A stretch of 19,486 nucleotides of DNA from Chloroflexota bacterium (lineage in GTDB: Bacteria > Chloroflexota > Anaerolineae > Anaerolineales > JACQED01), in assembly GCA_016200785.1 (NCBI GenBank), contig JACQED010000005.1:1-19486 (forward strand). The letters run 5' to 3'. The translations under genes were made by a program, and so were the position numbers. This document shows positions 13,975 through 19,486 of this stretch, piece by piece; the stretch's first letter is position 1, and every line of letters starts with the position of its first letter. A model generated the notes under the pieces. The model saw nothing but the letters and a program-made list of their open reading frames with translations, did no database searches and was not told where the DNA came from.

Positions 13975-14270
13975 CGACGGCGGCGTTGGCCCGCATTGCG
14001 GCTCTCTACAACGGAGTGATCGTCGCCGCTCTTTTGCTCGGCCTCCTGCTCATCGGGCGTTTCTACCAGCGACAGGCTCGGGTCTCGACCGGATACTTGC
14101 TCTTCCTGGTTCCGGCGGCATCTTTTCTGGTGGCCGGGTTGCGGGTCGTGTGGAACGATGGCGCGGCGGCCAGCGATCTGATCGGCGACCTTCTGCGCTT
14201 CCTGGGCGGGGCGTGCCTCATCGGCTTGGGGGCGTACTTGCTGAATCTGATGACCGGGAGGCGGAAATGA
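13971..14270 (+). CDS. small three-helix membrane protein of the KaiC-like cluster (1)
   Basis: A 99-residue hydrophobic protein with three likely membrane helices: about 10-29 (AALYNGVIVAALLLGLLLIG), 39-58 (GYLLFLVPAASFLVAGLRVV, slightly shifted) and 74-93 (LLRFLGGACLIGLGAYLLNL). It ends MTGRRK. By the positive-inside rule the loop RFYQRQAR and the C-terminus would face the cytoplasm. Its ATG overlaps the ATPase stop (ATGA), a sign of coupled translation. I recognise no family. It may anchor the KaiC-like ATPase at the membrane, by context only. Confidence 0.75.
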   Translation: MTTAALARIAALYNGVIVAALLLGLLLIGRFYQRQARVSTGYLLFLVPAASFLVAGLRVVWNDGAAASDLIGDLLRFLGGACLIGLGAYLLNLMTGRRK

Positions 14271-14596
14271 GCCTGCTGGCGAATCTCGGCGGCGCTCTCG
14301 GCCTCGGCGCGATCGTCTACATGCTGGTTATCTTCGGAATGTTGTCGCATCGGCTCGGCGCGGTCATCAAGATGCCGCCACACTATCGCTGGTTCTACGT
14401 GAGCGCCGGACTCGCCGGCCTGGCACTGCTGGCGTATCTGGCGGGCGTGAGTCTGTCCGTCGAACGAGCAAGCTCCGCGGTCACGCGGGCCGCCGACTTG
14501 CTTCTATCGTGGTATCACCTCCCGTTGGCTCTCGGCCTGACGCTCAGCCTCGGCGTGGCTTGGCGCTATTGGTCGTGGCTTCTGCGGGAACGGTAA
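14267..14596 (+). CDS. small three-helix membrane protein of the KaiC-like cluster (2)
   Basis: A 109-residue membrane protein with helices at about 6-27 (NLGGALGLGAIVYMLVIFGM), 43-63 (FYVSAGLAGLALLAYLAGVS) and 83-105 (YHLPLALGLTLSLGVAWRYW), ending WLLRER. The ATG overlaps the stop of the preceding membrane gene by ATGA and has GGGAGG (14256-14261) upstream. Both membrane proteins have the same size and helix count but no obvious sequence similarity. Function unknown; the strict coupling to the ATPase suggests one complex or pathway. Confidence 0.75.
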   Translation: MSLLANLGGALGLGAIVYMLVIFGMLSHRLGAVIKMPPHYRWFYVSAGLAGLALLAYLAGVSLSVERASSAVTRAADLLLSWYHLPLALGLTLSLGVAWRYWSWLLRER

Positions 14597-14605
14597 GGGG
14601 GAGAA

Positions 14606-14713
14606 ATGTTCCCATTGCATCAACGGTCGCTATGCGGCACAATGCGCCCGACCCTCTACGCGGCGCAGGGCCAATCCATGTTGACGCCCGACGTGCCGGA
14701 AAGCACTCGCTGA
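14606..14713 (+). CDS. possible 35-residue small ORF before add
   Basis: AAGGGGGAG (14595-14603) stands just before an ATG that opens 35 codons, MFPLHQRSLCGTMRPTLYAA and onward, ending TGA seven bases before the adenosine deaminase ATG. The ribosome site is stronger than that of add itself. It may be a leader whose translation couples to add, or may be chance. No domain is recognised. Confidence 0.3.
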   Translation: MFPLHQRSLCGTMRPTLYAAQGQSMLTPDVPESTR

Positions 14714-14719
14714 ACACTG

Positions 14720-15796
14720 ATGCGCGCACCTCCACACGACCACGACACAGACTCCGCCCTGCGCGAAACTCTGCGGGCTCTCCCGAAAATCGATCTTCAT
14801 CGGCATCTTGAAGGATCGCTTCGCCTGGAGACGCTGGTCGAGATCGCCCACGAACACGGCCTCGACTTGCCCGCCAGCGACATCGAAGCGCTCAGGCCGC
14901 TAGTGCAGGTGACCGAGAACGACCGCGACTTCCGCGACTTCCTGGCCAAGTTCGACGTTCTGCGCCGCTTCTATCAAACACCCGAAGGCGTGAGCCGGCT
15001 GGCCTACGAGGTGGTCGCCGACGCCGCTGCCGACAACATCAAGTACCTGGAACTGCGCTTCACTCCGATGGCGCTGGCTAAGGCTCAGAACTTCGCGCTT
15101 GAAGATGTGGCCGACTGGGTGATCGAAGCCGTCAATCGCGCGCAGGCCGACTTCGGCATTCAGGTGCGGCTGATCGCCAGTTTCAACCGGCACGAGCCGG
15201 TTGACGTTGGCCGCCGAGTCACGCAGATCGCGGTGGACCGCATCGGCAAAGGGATCACCGGCCTCGATCTGGCCGGCGACGAGGTGAATTTCGGGTCAGG
15301 CCCGTTCGCGCCGCTGTTCGTCGAGGCGCACGCCGCCGGCCTCGGCATCACCGTCCACGCCGGCGAATGGACGGGCCCGGATACGGTGCGCGAGGCCATC
15401 GAGCAAATGTCGGCGATGCGTATCGGGCACGGCGTCCGCGTCGTCGAAGATTCGAGCGTCGTCCAACTCGCGCTCGAGCGCCAGGCCACATTCGAGGTGT
15501 GCGTCACGAGCAACGTGCAGAGCGGCGTGGTGGCGCGGCTGGAAGATCATCCCCTGCACGATTTGTATTCGCTGAACCTGCGCACCACGATCAACACCGA
15601 CGATCCCAGCGTGTGCGATGTGACGCTCACGCACGAATATATGGTGGCCGTCGAAAGGTTGGGCTTCGAGATTGACGACGTCAAGCGTACCATCATCACG
15701 GCCGCCGAAAGCGCCTTCGTTCCGCCGGGCGAGAAGGCCGACCTCGTCGCCCGCTTCCGTAAGATGCTCGGCTTGCCGGCGTTGCGCGCGGCGTAG
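14720..15796 (+). CDS. add: adenosine deaminase
   Basis: A 358-residue zinc enzyme that hydrolyses adenosine (or deoxyadenosine) to inosine and ammonia in purine salvage. The metal and catalytic residues of the family are in place: His27 and His29 in PKIDLHRHLEGSLR, His213 and Glu216 in TVHAGEWTGP, His237 in MRIGHGVRV, and Asp294-Asp295 in INTDDPSV. Substrate-site segments such as ELRFTPM and CVTSNVQSG also match. An adenine or other aminodeaminase variant cannot be fully excluded, but HAGEW and SNVQSG fit adenosine deaminases. No good Shine-Dalgarno site precedes the ATG; translation may be coupled to the small ORF upstream. It probably shares a transcript with the KaiC-like cluster, as no promoter is seen in the gap. 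Confidence 0.93.
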   Translation: MRAPPHDHDTDSALRETLRALPKIDLHRHLEGSLRLETLVEIAHEHGLDLPASDIEALRPLVQVTENDRDFRDFLAKFDVLRRFYQTPEGVSRLAYEVVADAAADNIKYLELRFTPMALAKAQNFALEDVADWVIEAVNRAQADFGIQVRLIASFNRHEPVDVGRRVTQIAVDRIGKGITGLDLAGDEVNFGSGPFAPLFVEAHAAGLGITVHAGEWTGPDTVREAIEQMSAMRIGHGVRVVEDSSVVQLALERQATFEVCVTSNVQSGVVARLEDHPLHDLYSLNLRTTINTDDPSVCDVTLTHEYMVAVERLGFEIDDVKRTIITAAESAFVPPGEKADLVARFRKMLGLPALRAA

Positions 15797-15801
15797 AATC
15801 A

Positions 15802-15840
15802 AAACGGGACCGGCATCGTGAAAGCCAGTCCCGTTTCATT
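15802..15840. terminator. bidirectional intrinsic terminator between add and the convergent gene
   Basis: AAACGGGACCGGC (15802-15814) pairs with GCCAGTCCCGTTT (15824-15836) with one mismatch. TTTCATTT follows on the plus strand and, read the other way, TTTTGATTCT follows on the minus strand. It can end both add and the minus-strand gene whose stop is at 15861. Confidence 0.85.
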
Positions 15841-15860
15841 TCTCGCAGTTCCCACATCTC

Positions 15861-16652
15861 CTACAATCTACTCCCGACCCCTTTCTTCTCCAGCCGGTCG
15901 TAAGTTTTCTCCCATTCGCGGATCGCGGCTTTGATGAATTCCTTGACTTCCGCATCCGGGACATCCTCGACCGACTCGTACGCCCGTCCGTCCACGTCAA
16001 TGTGCGCTCCGCCGTGCAGGCCGGGCCGCATGTGGATACTGCGATCTTCGAACGGCGACCCAATCAGGCGTTTGACCAGTATCGCCTCAATTTGCTCGAC
16101 TATCGTCTGCGGCTGACCCTCGTTCTTCTCTCGCGCCTTCTTGAGTTCGCGGTCACGCAGAATGAACATCTGCTTGATGGGGTTCATACTAGGCATTTGC
16201 AATGTGTCCGGCTTATCGGGCAGCGCGGCTGCCGGCGCCTCCGTCTCCAACACGACGGGAACAGCGACGCCGGATTCCGCGAACTGCTGGAGTTCGGCGA
16301 TCGCATTGAGCAGAATTACCTCTTGACGTCTATCTTTGATCTCGCTTGCCCGCGTGTAGCGTCGGCCGTTGATTTCGACGATGACGCCACTGCGCTGAGG
16401 ATGGCGTAGAACCCGCATCACTTCGGTCATCCCGTCAGGGCGCGGCGCGGCGGGGCGGCTGACGGAGACTCCGGGAGGCGTCGCCGCTTGGACCTCGGCC
16501 AGCGGAACGTCCGGCCGTTGGCTCGCCGTCGGCGGCGACTCTGTCGGCTCAGCCTCACGCTCCTGACGCATCATGCGCAGGGCGAGGCCGATGAGCGCGA
16601 GGGCGAAGGCCCCGCCGCAGAGACCTATCGGAATGAAGAGATCGGGATTCAT
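15861..16652 (-). CDS. membrane-anchored protein with an internal duplication
   Basis: A 263-residue protein of no family I recognise. Residues 6-26 form one membrane helix (FIPIGLCGGAFALALIGLAL), followed by a Pro/Glu/Ala-rich linker to about 72. Two stretches of 30 residues align without gaps: 89-118 (GVIVEINGRRYTRASEIKDR onward) and 215-244 (GAHIDVDGRAYESVEDVPDA onward). They share G, alternating hydrophobics, G-R-x-Y and a final helix ending AI, so a beta-beta-alpha unit is duplicated. The middle contains MNPIKQMFILRDRELKKARE. The C-terminal domain would be cytoplasmic if Arg/Lys after the helix follow positive-inside. It starts three bases after the mutM stop, AGAGGA lying 11 bases before the ATG, so it is co-transcribed with mutM. 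Confidence 0.7.
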   Translation of the reverse strand: MNPDLFIPIGLCGGAFALALIGLALRMMRQEREAEPTESPPTASQRPDVPLAEVQAATPPGVSVSRPAAPRPDGMTEVMRVLRHPQRSGVIVEINGRRYTRASEIKDRRQEVILLNAIAELQQFAESGVAVPVVLETEAPAAALPDKPDTLQMPSMNPIKQMFILRDRELKKAREKNEGQPQTIVEQIEAILVKRLIGSPFEDRSIHMRPGLHGGAHIDVDGRAYESVEDVPDAEVKEFIKAAIREWEKTYDRLEKKGVGSRL

Positions 16653-16655
16653 GAG

Positions 16656-17459
16656 CTAGCGCTTCCTCTGGCAATGCGGGCAGAAGTGCGTGCCACGCTG
16701 ACTCACGGTGATGCGCCGGATGCGCGTTCCGCAAGCCGGACACGGCTCGCCCTGCCTCCCATAGACTCGAAAGTGATTCTGAAAGTCGCCGCCGCGATAC
16801 ACCCAATCAATGCTCGCGCCGTTGTGCCGGATGCCGCTATTGAGCGCGCGGCGGATGCTTCGCCACAGCCGCTTCACTTCGTCGGCGCGTAGGGCATCGC
16901 TTTTTCGCAGCGGATGCAACCCTGCCATATGTAACGCCTCGTCGGCATAGATATTTCCCACACCCGCGAGAAAGGTCTGGTCGAGCAACAGTGGCTTGAG
17001 CGCGCGCGAGTGCGCGGCCAATCGCTGCCCCAACTCCTTCGCCGTGAATTCGGCGGCCAGCGGCTCCGGTCCCAACTTGCCCGTCACTTCCTCCGGCTGA
17101 CAGACCAGATACACCCGCCCGAATTTGCGCGTGTCGCTGAACCGAAACTCGTTGCCGTCGTTCAAATGAAAGATCGTATGCGCGTGCTTGTCCCGCGCCG
17201 ACCCGGCTGGCACGACTGTGAGATCGCCGCTCATCTTGAGATGGATGAGCAGCGCGTCGCCGCTCAACTCCAGCACGAGATACTTACCGCGTCGCGTGAC
17301 CGTCTCTATCCTTTGCCCGCGGATGCGTTCGGCAAACTCGCGCGGCGAGGGGGTGGCGACGTGGCGCGGCCACTTGATCGCGACACCAGTAATTGTCCGT
17401 CCGACGAGCGGCGCGCGCAATTGGCGGGCGAAGGTTTCGACTTCTGGGAGTTCGGGCAT
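16656..17459 (-). CDS. mutM: formamidopyrimidine-DNA glycosylase
   Basis: A 267-residue Fpg/Nei-family base-excision repair enzyme that removes 8-oxoguanine and ring-opened purines and nicks the abasic site. It begins PELPEVE with the catalytic Pro2 and Glu3; the beta-turn lysine is Lys59 (RRGKYLVLEL). DTRKFGRV, LGPEPL, DQTFLAGVGNIYADEAL and the H2TH region are intact. The C-terminal zinc finger is CX2CX16CX2C (Cys240, Cys243, Cys260, Cys263) with Arg255 in QRGTHFCPHC. All features favour MutM over Nei. A TATAAT box only eight bases from the ATG suggests a leaderless mRNA. It is divergent to the toxin-like pair at 17532 and followed by the duplicated-domain membrane protein. Confidence 0.95.
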   Translation of the reverse strand: MPELPEVETFARQLRAPLVGRTITGVAIKWPRHVATPSPREFAERIRGQRIETVTRRGKYLVLELSGDALLIHLKMSGDLTVVPAGSARDKHAHTIFHLNDGNEFRFSDTRKFGRVYLVCQPEEVTGKLGPEPLAAEFTAKELGQRLAAHSRALKPLLLDQTFLAGVGNIYADEALHMAGLHPLRKSDALRADEVKRLWRSIRRALNSGIRHNGASIDWVYRGGDFQNHFRVYGRQGEPCPACGTRIRRITVSQRGTHFCPHCQRKR

Positions 17460-17467
17460 AGAGGCAA

Positions 17468-17473
17468 ATTATA
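17468..17473 (-). promoter_or_regulatory. -10 box of mutM; leaderless mRNA likely
   Basis: TATAAT on the minus strand (17473-17468) ends eight bases before the mutM ATG at 17459. Transcription would begin about one or two bases before the ATG. There is no ribosome binding site. The -35 position falls in the palindrome at 17487-17499. Confidence 0.6.
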
Positions 17474-17479
17474 ACCCAT

Positions 17480-17507
17480 TTGCCCGGCGAATTATTCGCA
17501 GTATAAT
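17480..17507 (+). promoter_or_regulatory. promoter of the toxin-like pair
   Basis: TATAAT at 17502-17507 is perfect, with TTGCCC at 17480-17485 as a -35 candidate at 16 bases. Transcription would start near 17514, about 18 bases before the ATG at 17532. The two divergent promoters lie within 40 bases. Confidence 0.55.
17487..17499. promoter_or_regulatory. 13-bp palindrome, candidate operator between divergent promoters
   Basis: GCGAATTATTCGC is a perfect palindrome around one central base. It covers the -35 position of mutM and lies in the spacer of the opposite promoter, the place expected for a repressor site. Its binder is unknown; an autoregulating antitoxin is one possibility. Confidence 0.45.
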
Positions 17508-17531
17508 CCCAACGTTCAACGGAATTTCCAG

Positions 17532-17804
17532 ATGCCGCCCAAACTCGACCGCGATATCCTCCTCCAAACCCTCGCCGGCTACGCGGAGGTCAACAAGATC
17601 ACCGAGGCCGAGCGCCGCGCCCAGCTGAAGACAATGACCGACGCGGAGGCGCGCGAGATATTCGCCTCGCTATACGAAACGTGGAAGCGCACCGGGCAGC
17701 AGGCAGGCGGAAACTGGGAAGCGATAGCTCGCAGGAAACTGGAGCACAAGATCGGCATGCGCCAGGCCTTTGAGGCCCTCGCGCGGCGCAAAGGCCTGAT
17801 ATGA
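17532..17804 (+). CDS. small helical protein paired with a nucleotidyltransferase
   Basis: A 90-residue, almost wholly helical and charged protein (LDRDILLQTLAGYAEVNKIT, EAREIFASLYETWKRT, ARRKLEHKIGMRQAFEALAR). No DNA-binding motif is obvious. Its stop overlaps the start of the next gene by ATGA, and it has its own TATAAT promoter; the ribosome site is weak (CGGAA). The arrangement of small upstream gene plus nucleotidyltransferase is that of an antitoxin with its toxin, but the sequence is not an AbiEi or MNT/HEPN-type partner that I recognise. Confidence 0.65.
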   Translation: MPPKLDRDILLQTLAGYAEVNKITEAERRAQLKTMTDAEAREIFASLYETWKRTGQQAGGNWEAIARRKLEHKIGMRQAFEALARRKGLI

Positions 17805-18364
17805 TTGAACCCTTCGCCGCCGCATGGGAGGTCGGCGATTTTTTCGCTGAACACGACCTGCCTTATGCGCTCATCGGCGGGCTGGCCGTTCAAGTCTGGG
17901 GCAATGCGCGGTTGACGGCCGATGCCGATCTTTCAGTTGCCTCACCTCTCATCACCGGCTCCGCCCCGCTCGTCCGCCTCATCACCGAGCGTTTTCCCTC
18001 GCGTTCAGCAGACCCGGTCGGCTTTGCTGGCCAGACCCGCATGGTGCTGATCACCGCCAGCAACGGCGTCGAGGTGGACATCTCGCTTGCCCTTCCCGGC
18101 TACGAAGATCAACTCTTCGCACGCGCGGTAGATTACGAGATCGAGCCTGGCAAAGTCATTCGCCTGTGCTCGGCGGAATACCTGATTATCCACAAAGCCG
18201 TCGCGGGGCGGCCACAGGACCTGAGCGATATTCAAGGTGTGGTTGATCGGCGGGGTGTAAAACTAAACGTGGCTTACATCCGTCAGTGGCTGAGAGATTT
18301 CGCCGACGCGCTTGCAAATCCGGAGGTCGTTGAGCGGTTTGAGTCGGCGTGGCGGGAGCGCTGA
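17801..18364 (+). CDS. AbiEii-like nucleotidyltransferase, putative toxin
   Basis: A 187-residue protein of the DNA polymerase-beta nucleotidyltransferase fold. YALIGGLAVQVWGNARLTAD gives the GG motif (26-27), followed by the metal-binding pair Asp41 and Asp43 (DADLSV) and the third acidic residue Asp93 in GVEVDISLAL. LCSAEYLIIHKAVAGRPQDLSDIQGVV is typical of AbiEii-type and related nucleotidyltransferases, in which K-x-x-x-R-x-x-D-x-x-D supports catalysis. Known AbiEii/MenA proteins add nucleotides to tRNA or other targets and act as toxins or phage-abortive systems; here this is inferred. All catalytic residues appear present. The ATGA overlap with the 90-residue gene suggests a two-gene module. 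Confidence 0.78.
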   Translation: MIEPFAAAWEVGDFFAEHDLPYALIGGLAVQVWGNARLTADADLSVASPLITGSAPLVRLITERFPSRSADPVGFAGQTRMVLITASNGVEVDISLALPGYEDQLFARAVDYEIEPGKVIRLCSAEYLIIHKAVAGRPQDLSDIQGVVDRRGVKLNVAYIRQWLRDFADALANPEVVERFESAWRER

Positions 18365-18372
18365 AAACGTGG

Positions 18373-18474
18373 ATGGGCCATCGCCTCGGCGAAATCAGCG
18401 CGATCGGTGATGCGGCGATGGGAACTTTCAGCGGATTGCCAGCGGAAAAGCGGATGGCGAGTCTTGGAGATTGA
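18373..18474 (+). CDS. possible 33-residue ORF, perhaps an antitoxin fragment
   Basis: An ATG nine bases after the nucleotidyltransferase stop opens MGHRLGEISAIGDAAMGTFS and ends at 18472-18474. GGGAGCG at 18354-18360 is the nearest ribosome site. It overlaps in another frame the 5' end of the RelE-like ORF, as antitoxin and toxin genes often do, but is very short. It may be a truncated antitoxin or chance. Confidence 0.25.
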   Translation: MGHRLGEISAIGDAAMGTFSGLPAEKRMASLGD

Positions 18475-18712
18475 ATTCCTTGAATACTTGGCGGGCAATG
18501 GCCACGCCGAGGCTGACCCGGAAGATGCCGATTTGTGGCAAGCGGAGTTGGCAAACGATCTGCGTCCGCCTCGGAGCAAAGAATTGGCCGGGCACGAGGG
18601 GCATCATCGCCTGCGCCTCGGCGCGAAATATCGGCTGGTGTGGCAGGTGTTGGAAGATTTACTCGTCAATCACCAGATAATCGGCACGAGCCCAGAGGAA
18701 GTAATGGACTGA
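18410..18712 (+). CDS. RelE/ParE-like toxin-type protein
   Basis: The frame gives up to 100 residues from the ATG at 18410. The credible part begins around the TTG at 18464 (LEIEFLEYLAGNGHAEADPE). Its C-terminal half, LRPPRSKELAGHEGHHRLRL and GAKYRLVWQVLEDLLVNHQI, follows the RelE/ParE pattern of a basic strand pair (R-S-K-x-L-x-G-x-x-G-x-x-R-L-R) and a hydrophobic strand. RelE toxins cleave mRNA at the ribosome; ParE toxins poison gyrase. Neither start has a strong ribosome site. Its last 43 bases overlap the convergent VapC-type gene. It may be intact or a decaying relic; no full antitoxin is seen. Confidence 0.5.
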   Translation: MRRWELSADCQRKSGWRVLEIEFLEYLAGNGHAEADPEDADLWQAELANDLRPPRSKELAGHEGHHRLRLGAKYRLVWQVLEDLLVNHQIIGTSPEEVMD

Positions 18713-19062
18713 TCGCGAGTGACCAAAGTCGCGTTATTTGCAATGGCTTCAGCCACGATTAGCCGGTCGTGAATATCGCGTAGGGCGATAAGCGACTGGA
18801 TGCTGAGCGCGACCTCAGGCGTCAGCGGTCTAATCTCAAAGCCGGGAGCGGCGCGCAAAGTTGCCATCACTGCCGCAATCTCAACTTCGCTCCGACCCTT
18901 CTCGACCATCATCACCAACTCGGCCAGCGAAATGACCGCAACAATCACCCGGCTCTCTCCGCTCACCGCCTCGTCGAACGCGCGCCGGGCCGCCTCCCCC
19001 AACAGAGGTGACCCGGCAAGATACCAGACCAGAGCGTGAGTGTCGGCAACGTACACGGCCAT
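18670..19062 (-). CDS. VapC-type PIN-domain toxin
   Basis: A 130-residue PIN-domain ribonuclease with the classical VapC layout: Asp7 in VADTHALVWYL, Glu48 in ISLAELVMMVE, Asp99 in IHDRLIVAEA and Asp117 in LVTRDQSI. These acidic residues bind the metal ion for tRNA or rRNA cleavage in known VapCs. The ATG lies three bases after the stop of the upstream antitoxin-like gene, and the two share the promoter at 19329. Its 3' end runs 43 bases into the RelE/ParE-like ORF on the other strand. Confidence 0.87.
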   Translation of the reverse strand: MAVYVADTHALVWYLAGSPLLGEAARRAFDEAVSGESRVIVAVISLAELVMMVEKGRSEVEIAAVMATLRAAPGFEIRPLTPEVALSIQSLIALRDIHDRLIVAEAIANNATLVTRDQSITSSGLVPIIW

Positions 19063-19065
19063 GAA

Positions 19066-19311
19066 CTAAGCCGCCTCACTTAGCAGTGTCATCTGTTTGC
19101 CCAGACTTTCATTCAACAATTGCTTGGCCCAGACGATCTCGTCGCTGAGTGCCGCCAATTGCGGGAAAGCCCCAAAAAGAGATGGCTTGCCTGTGGCAGT
19201 CAGCGGCATGACCAGCACTTGCACCGGCGTGTCGTCGGGCAAATCTAATTTGGTTTTGGGTTGTAGCGTGCCGTCTCGATAAACAGCCTGAATGCTAACG
19301 GGCATCATCAT
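19066..19311 (-). CDS. antitoxin of the VapC pair (DUF104/AF2212-like)
   Basis: An 81-residue protein. It opens SIQAVYRDGTLQPKTKLDLP followed by DDTPVQVLVMPL, the beta-strand pattern of DUF104/AF2212-like antitoxins. The C-terminal part is helical (FPQLAALSDEIVWAKQLLNE) and would wrap the toxin. Three ATG codons stand in a row; GGAGG (19321-19317) is five bases from the first (19311) and eight from the second (19308), so either may be used. The gene is directly upstream of the PIN toxin. Confidence 0.75.
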   Translation of the reverse strand: MMMPVSIQAVYRDGTLQPKTKLDLPDDTPVQVLVMPLTATGKPSLFGAFPQLAALSDEIVWAKQLLNESLGKQMTLLSEAA

Positions 19312-19328
19312 AACAGCCTCCGCAACCG

Positions 19329-19334
19329 ATTATA
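19329..19334 (-). promoter_or_regulatory. -10 box of the VapBC-type operon
   Basis: TATAAT on the minus strand with GTG directly before it; the start point would be near 19322, just upstream of GGAGG. No convincing -35 hexamer. The leader is about ten bases. Confidence 0.55.
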
Positions 19335-19375
19335 CACCGTTCGCTTTTCAGCGCCTTCGCCCGTCGTCATCCCAA

Positions 19376-19486
19376 CTACCCTCTCTTCTTGCCTCTCCCC
19401 GCTCTCGCCTTCTTCCCTCCCCGATACGCCGGAGCCGTAATCGGCTTCACCACGCTGTGCGCCGGGTCCAAGAGGCGCGTGGCGAG
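19376..19486 (-). CDS. C-terminal end of an unidentified protein, cut by the window edge
   Basis: A minus-strand frame enters from the window edge and reads LATRLLDPAHSVVKPITAPA, then a glycine/lysine/arginine-rich tail (YRGGKKARAGRGKKRG) before TAG at 19378-19376. Thirty-six codons are visible. The basic tail suggests nucleic acid or ribosome contact, but the protein cannot be named. The VapBC-type operon starts 42 bases downstream on the same strand. Confidence 0.4.
   Translation of the reverse strand, partial: LATRLLDPAHSVVKPITAPAYRGGKKARAGRGKKRG

Overview
This GC-rich window has tightly packed genes with good Shine-Dalgarno sites, very good TATAAT boxes (often with an upstream TG), and gaps filled by short palindromic or tandem repeats. 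The gene mix suggests an uncultured Chloroflexota bacterium, probably Anaerolineae-like: a LysM plus lamin-tail surface protein, a very long SecA ending in a SEC-C motif, a coiled-coil/nuclease-fold protein, a KaiC-like ATPase cluster and many small toxin-antitoxin type genes. This assignment is inference from gene content; no marker gene was compared.

Layout. 1-340, minus strand: tRNA-Glu(UUC) with a promoter upstream, an intrinsic terminator downstream, and the start of another gene leaving the window. 420-2000, plus: a heptamer repeat array, a membrane-anchored LysM/lamin-tail protein, a palindromic repeat and a DUF1992 protein. 1980-2990, minus: tatA followed by an AbrB-like antitoxin and a PIN toxin in one apparent operon. 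3139-5911, plus: the conserved DNA replication/repair cluster dnaX-ybaB-recR, with a different small repeat in each gap. 5937-7642: a relic of a possible luciferase-domain gene, a secreted GH114/TM1410-type glycosidase-like protein and a frameshifted lipoprotein gene. 7662-8422: a coiled-coil protein with a degenerate nuclease motif behind a structured mRNA leader. 8462-12764: secA, 1418 codons, with two large insertions.

12810-14596 holds the most unusual locus: a winged-helix protein, a single-domain KaiC-like ATPase and two three-helix membrane proteins. The last three genes are chained by ATGA overlaps. A possible 35-codon ORF and adenosine deaminase (add) follow, closed by a bidirectional terminator at 15802-15840. 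On the minus strand lie mutM and a membrane-anchored protein with an internal duplication. A divergent promoter region with a perfect 13-bp palindrome separates mutM from a two-gene nucleotidyltransferase toxin-like pair. 18373-19334 carries a RelE/ParE-like ORF and a VapBC-type pair. The window ends inside another minus-strand gene.

The core genes (tRNA-Glu, tatA, dnaX, ybaB, recR, secA, mutM, add) are housekeeping. The accessory interest lies in the KaiC cluster, the enlarged secA, the toxin-antitoxin type modules and the variety of intergenic repeats.
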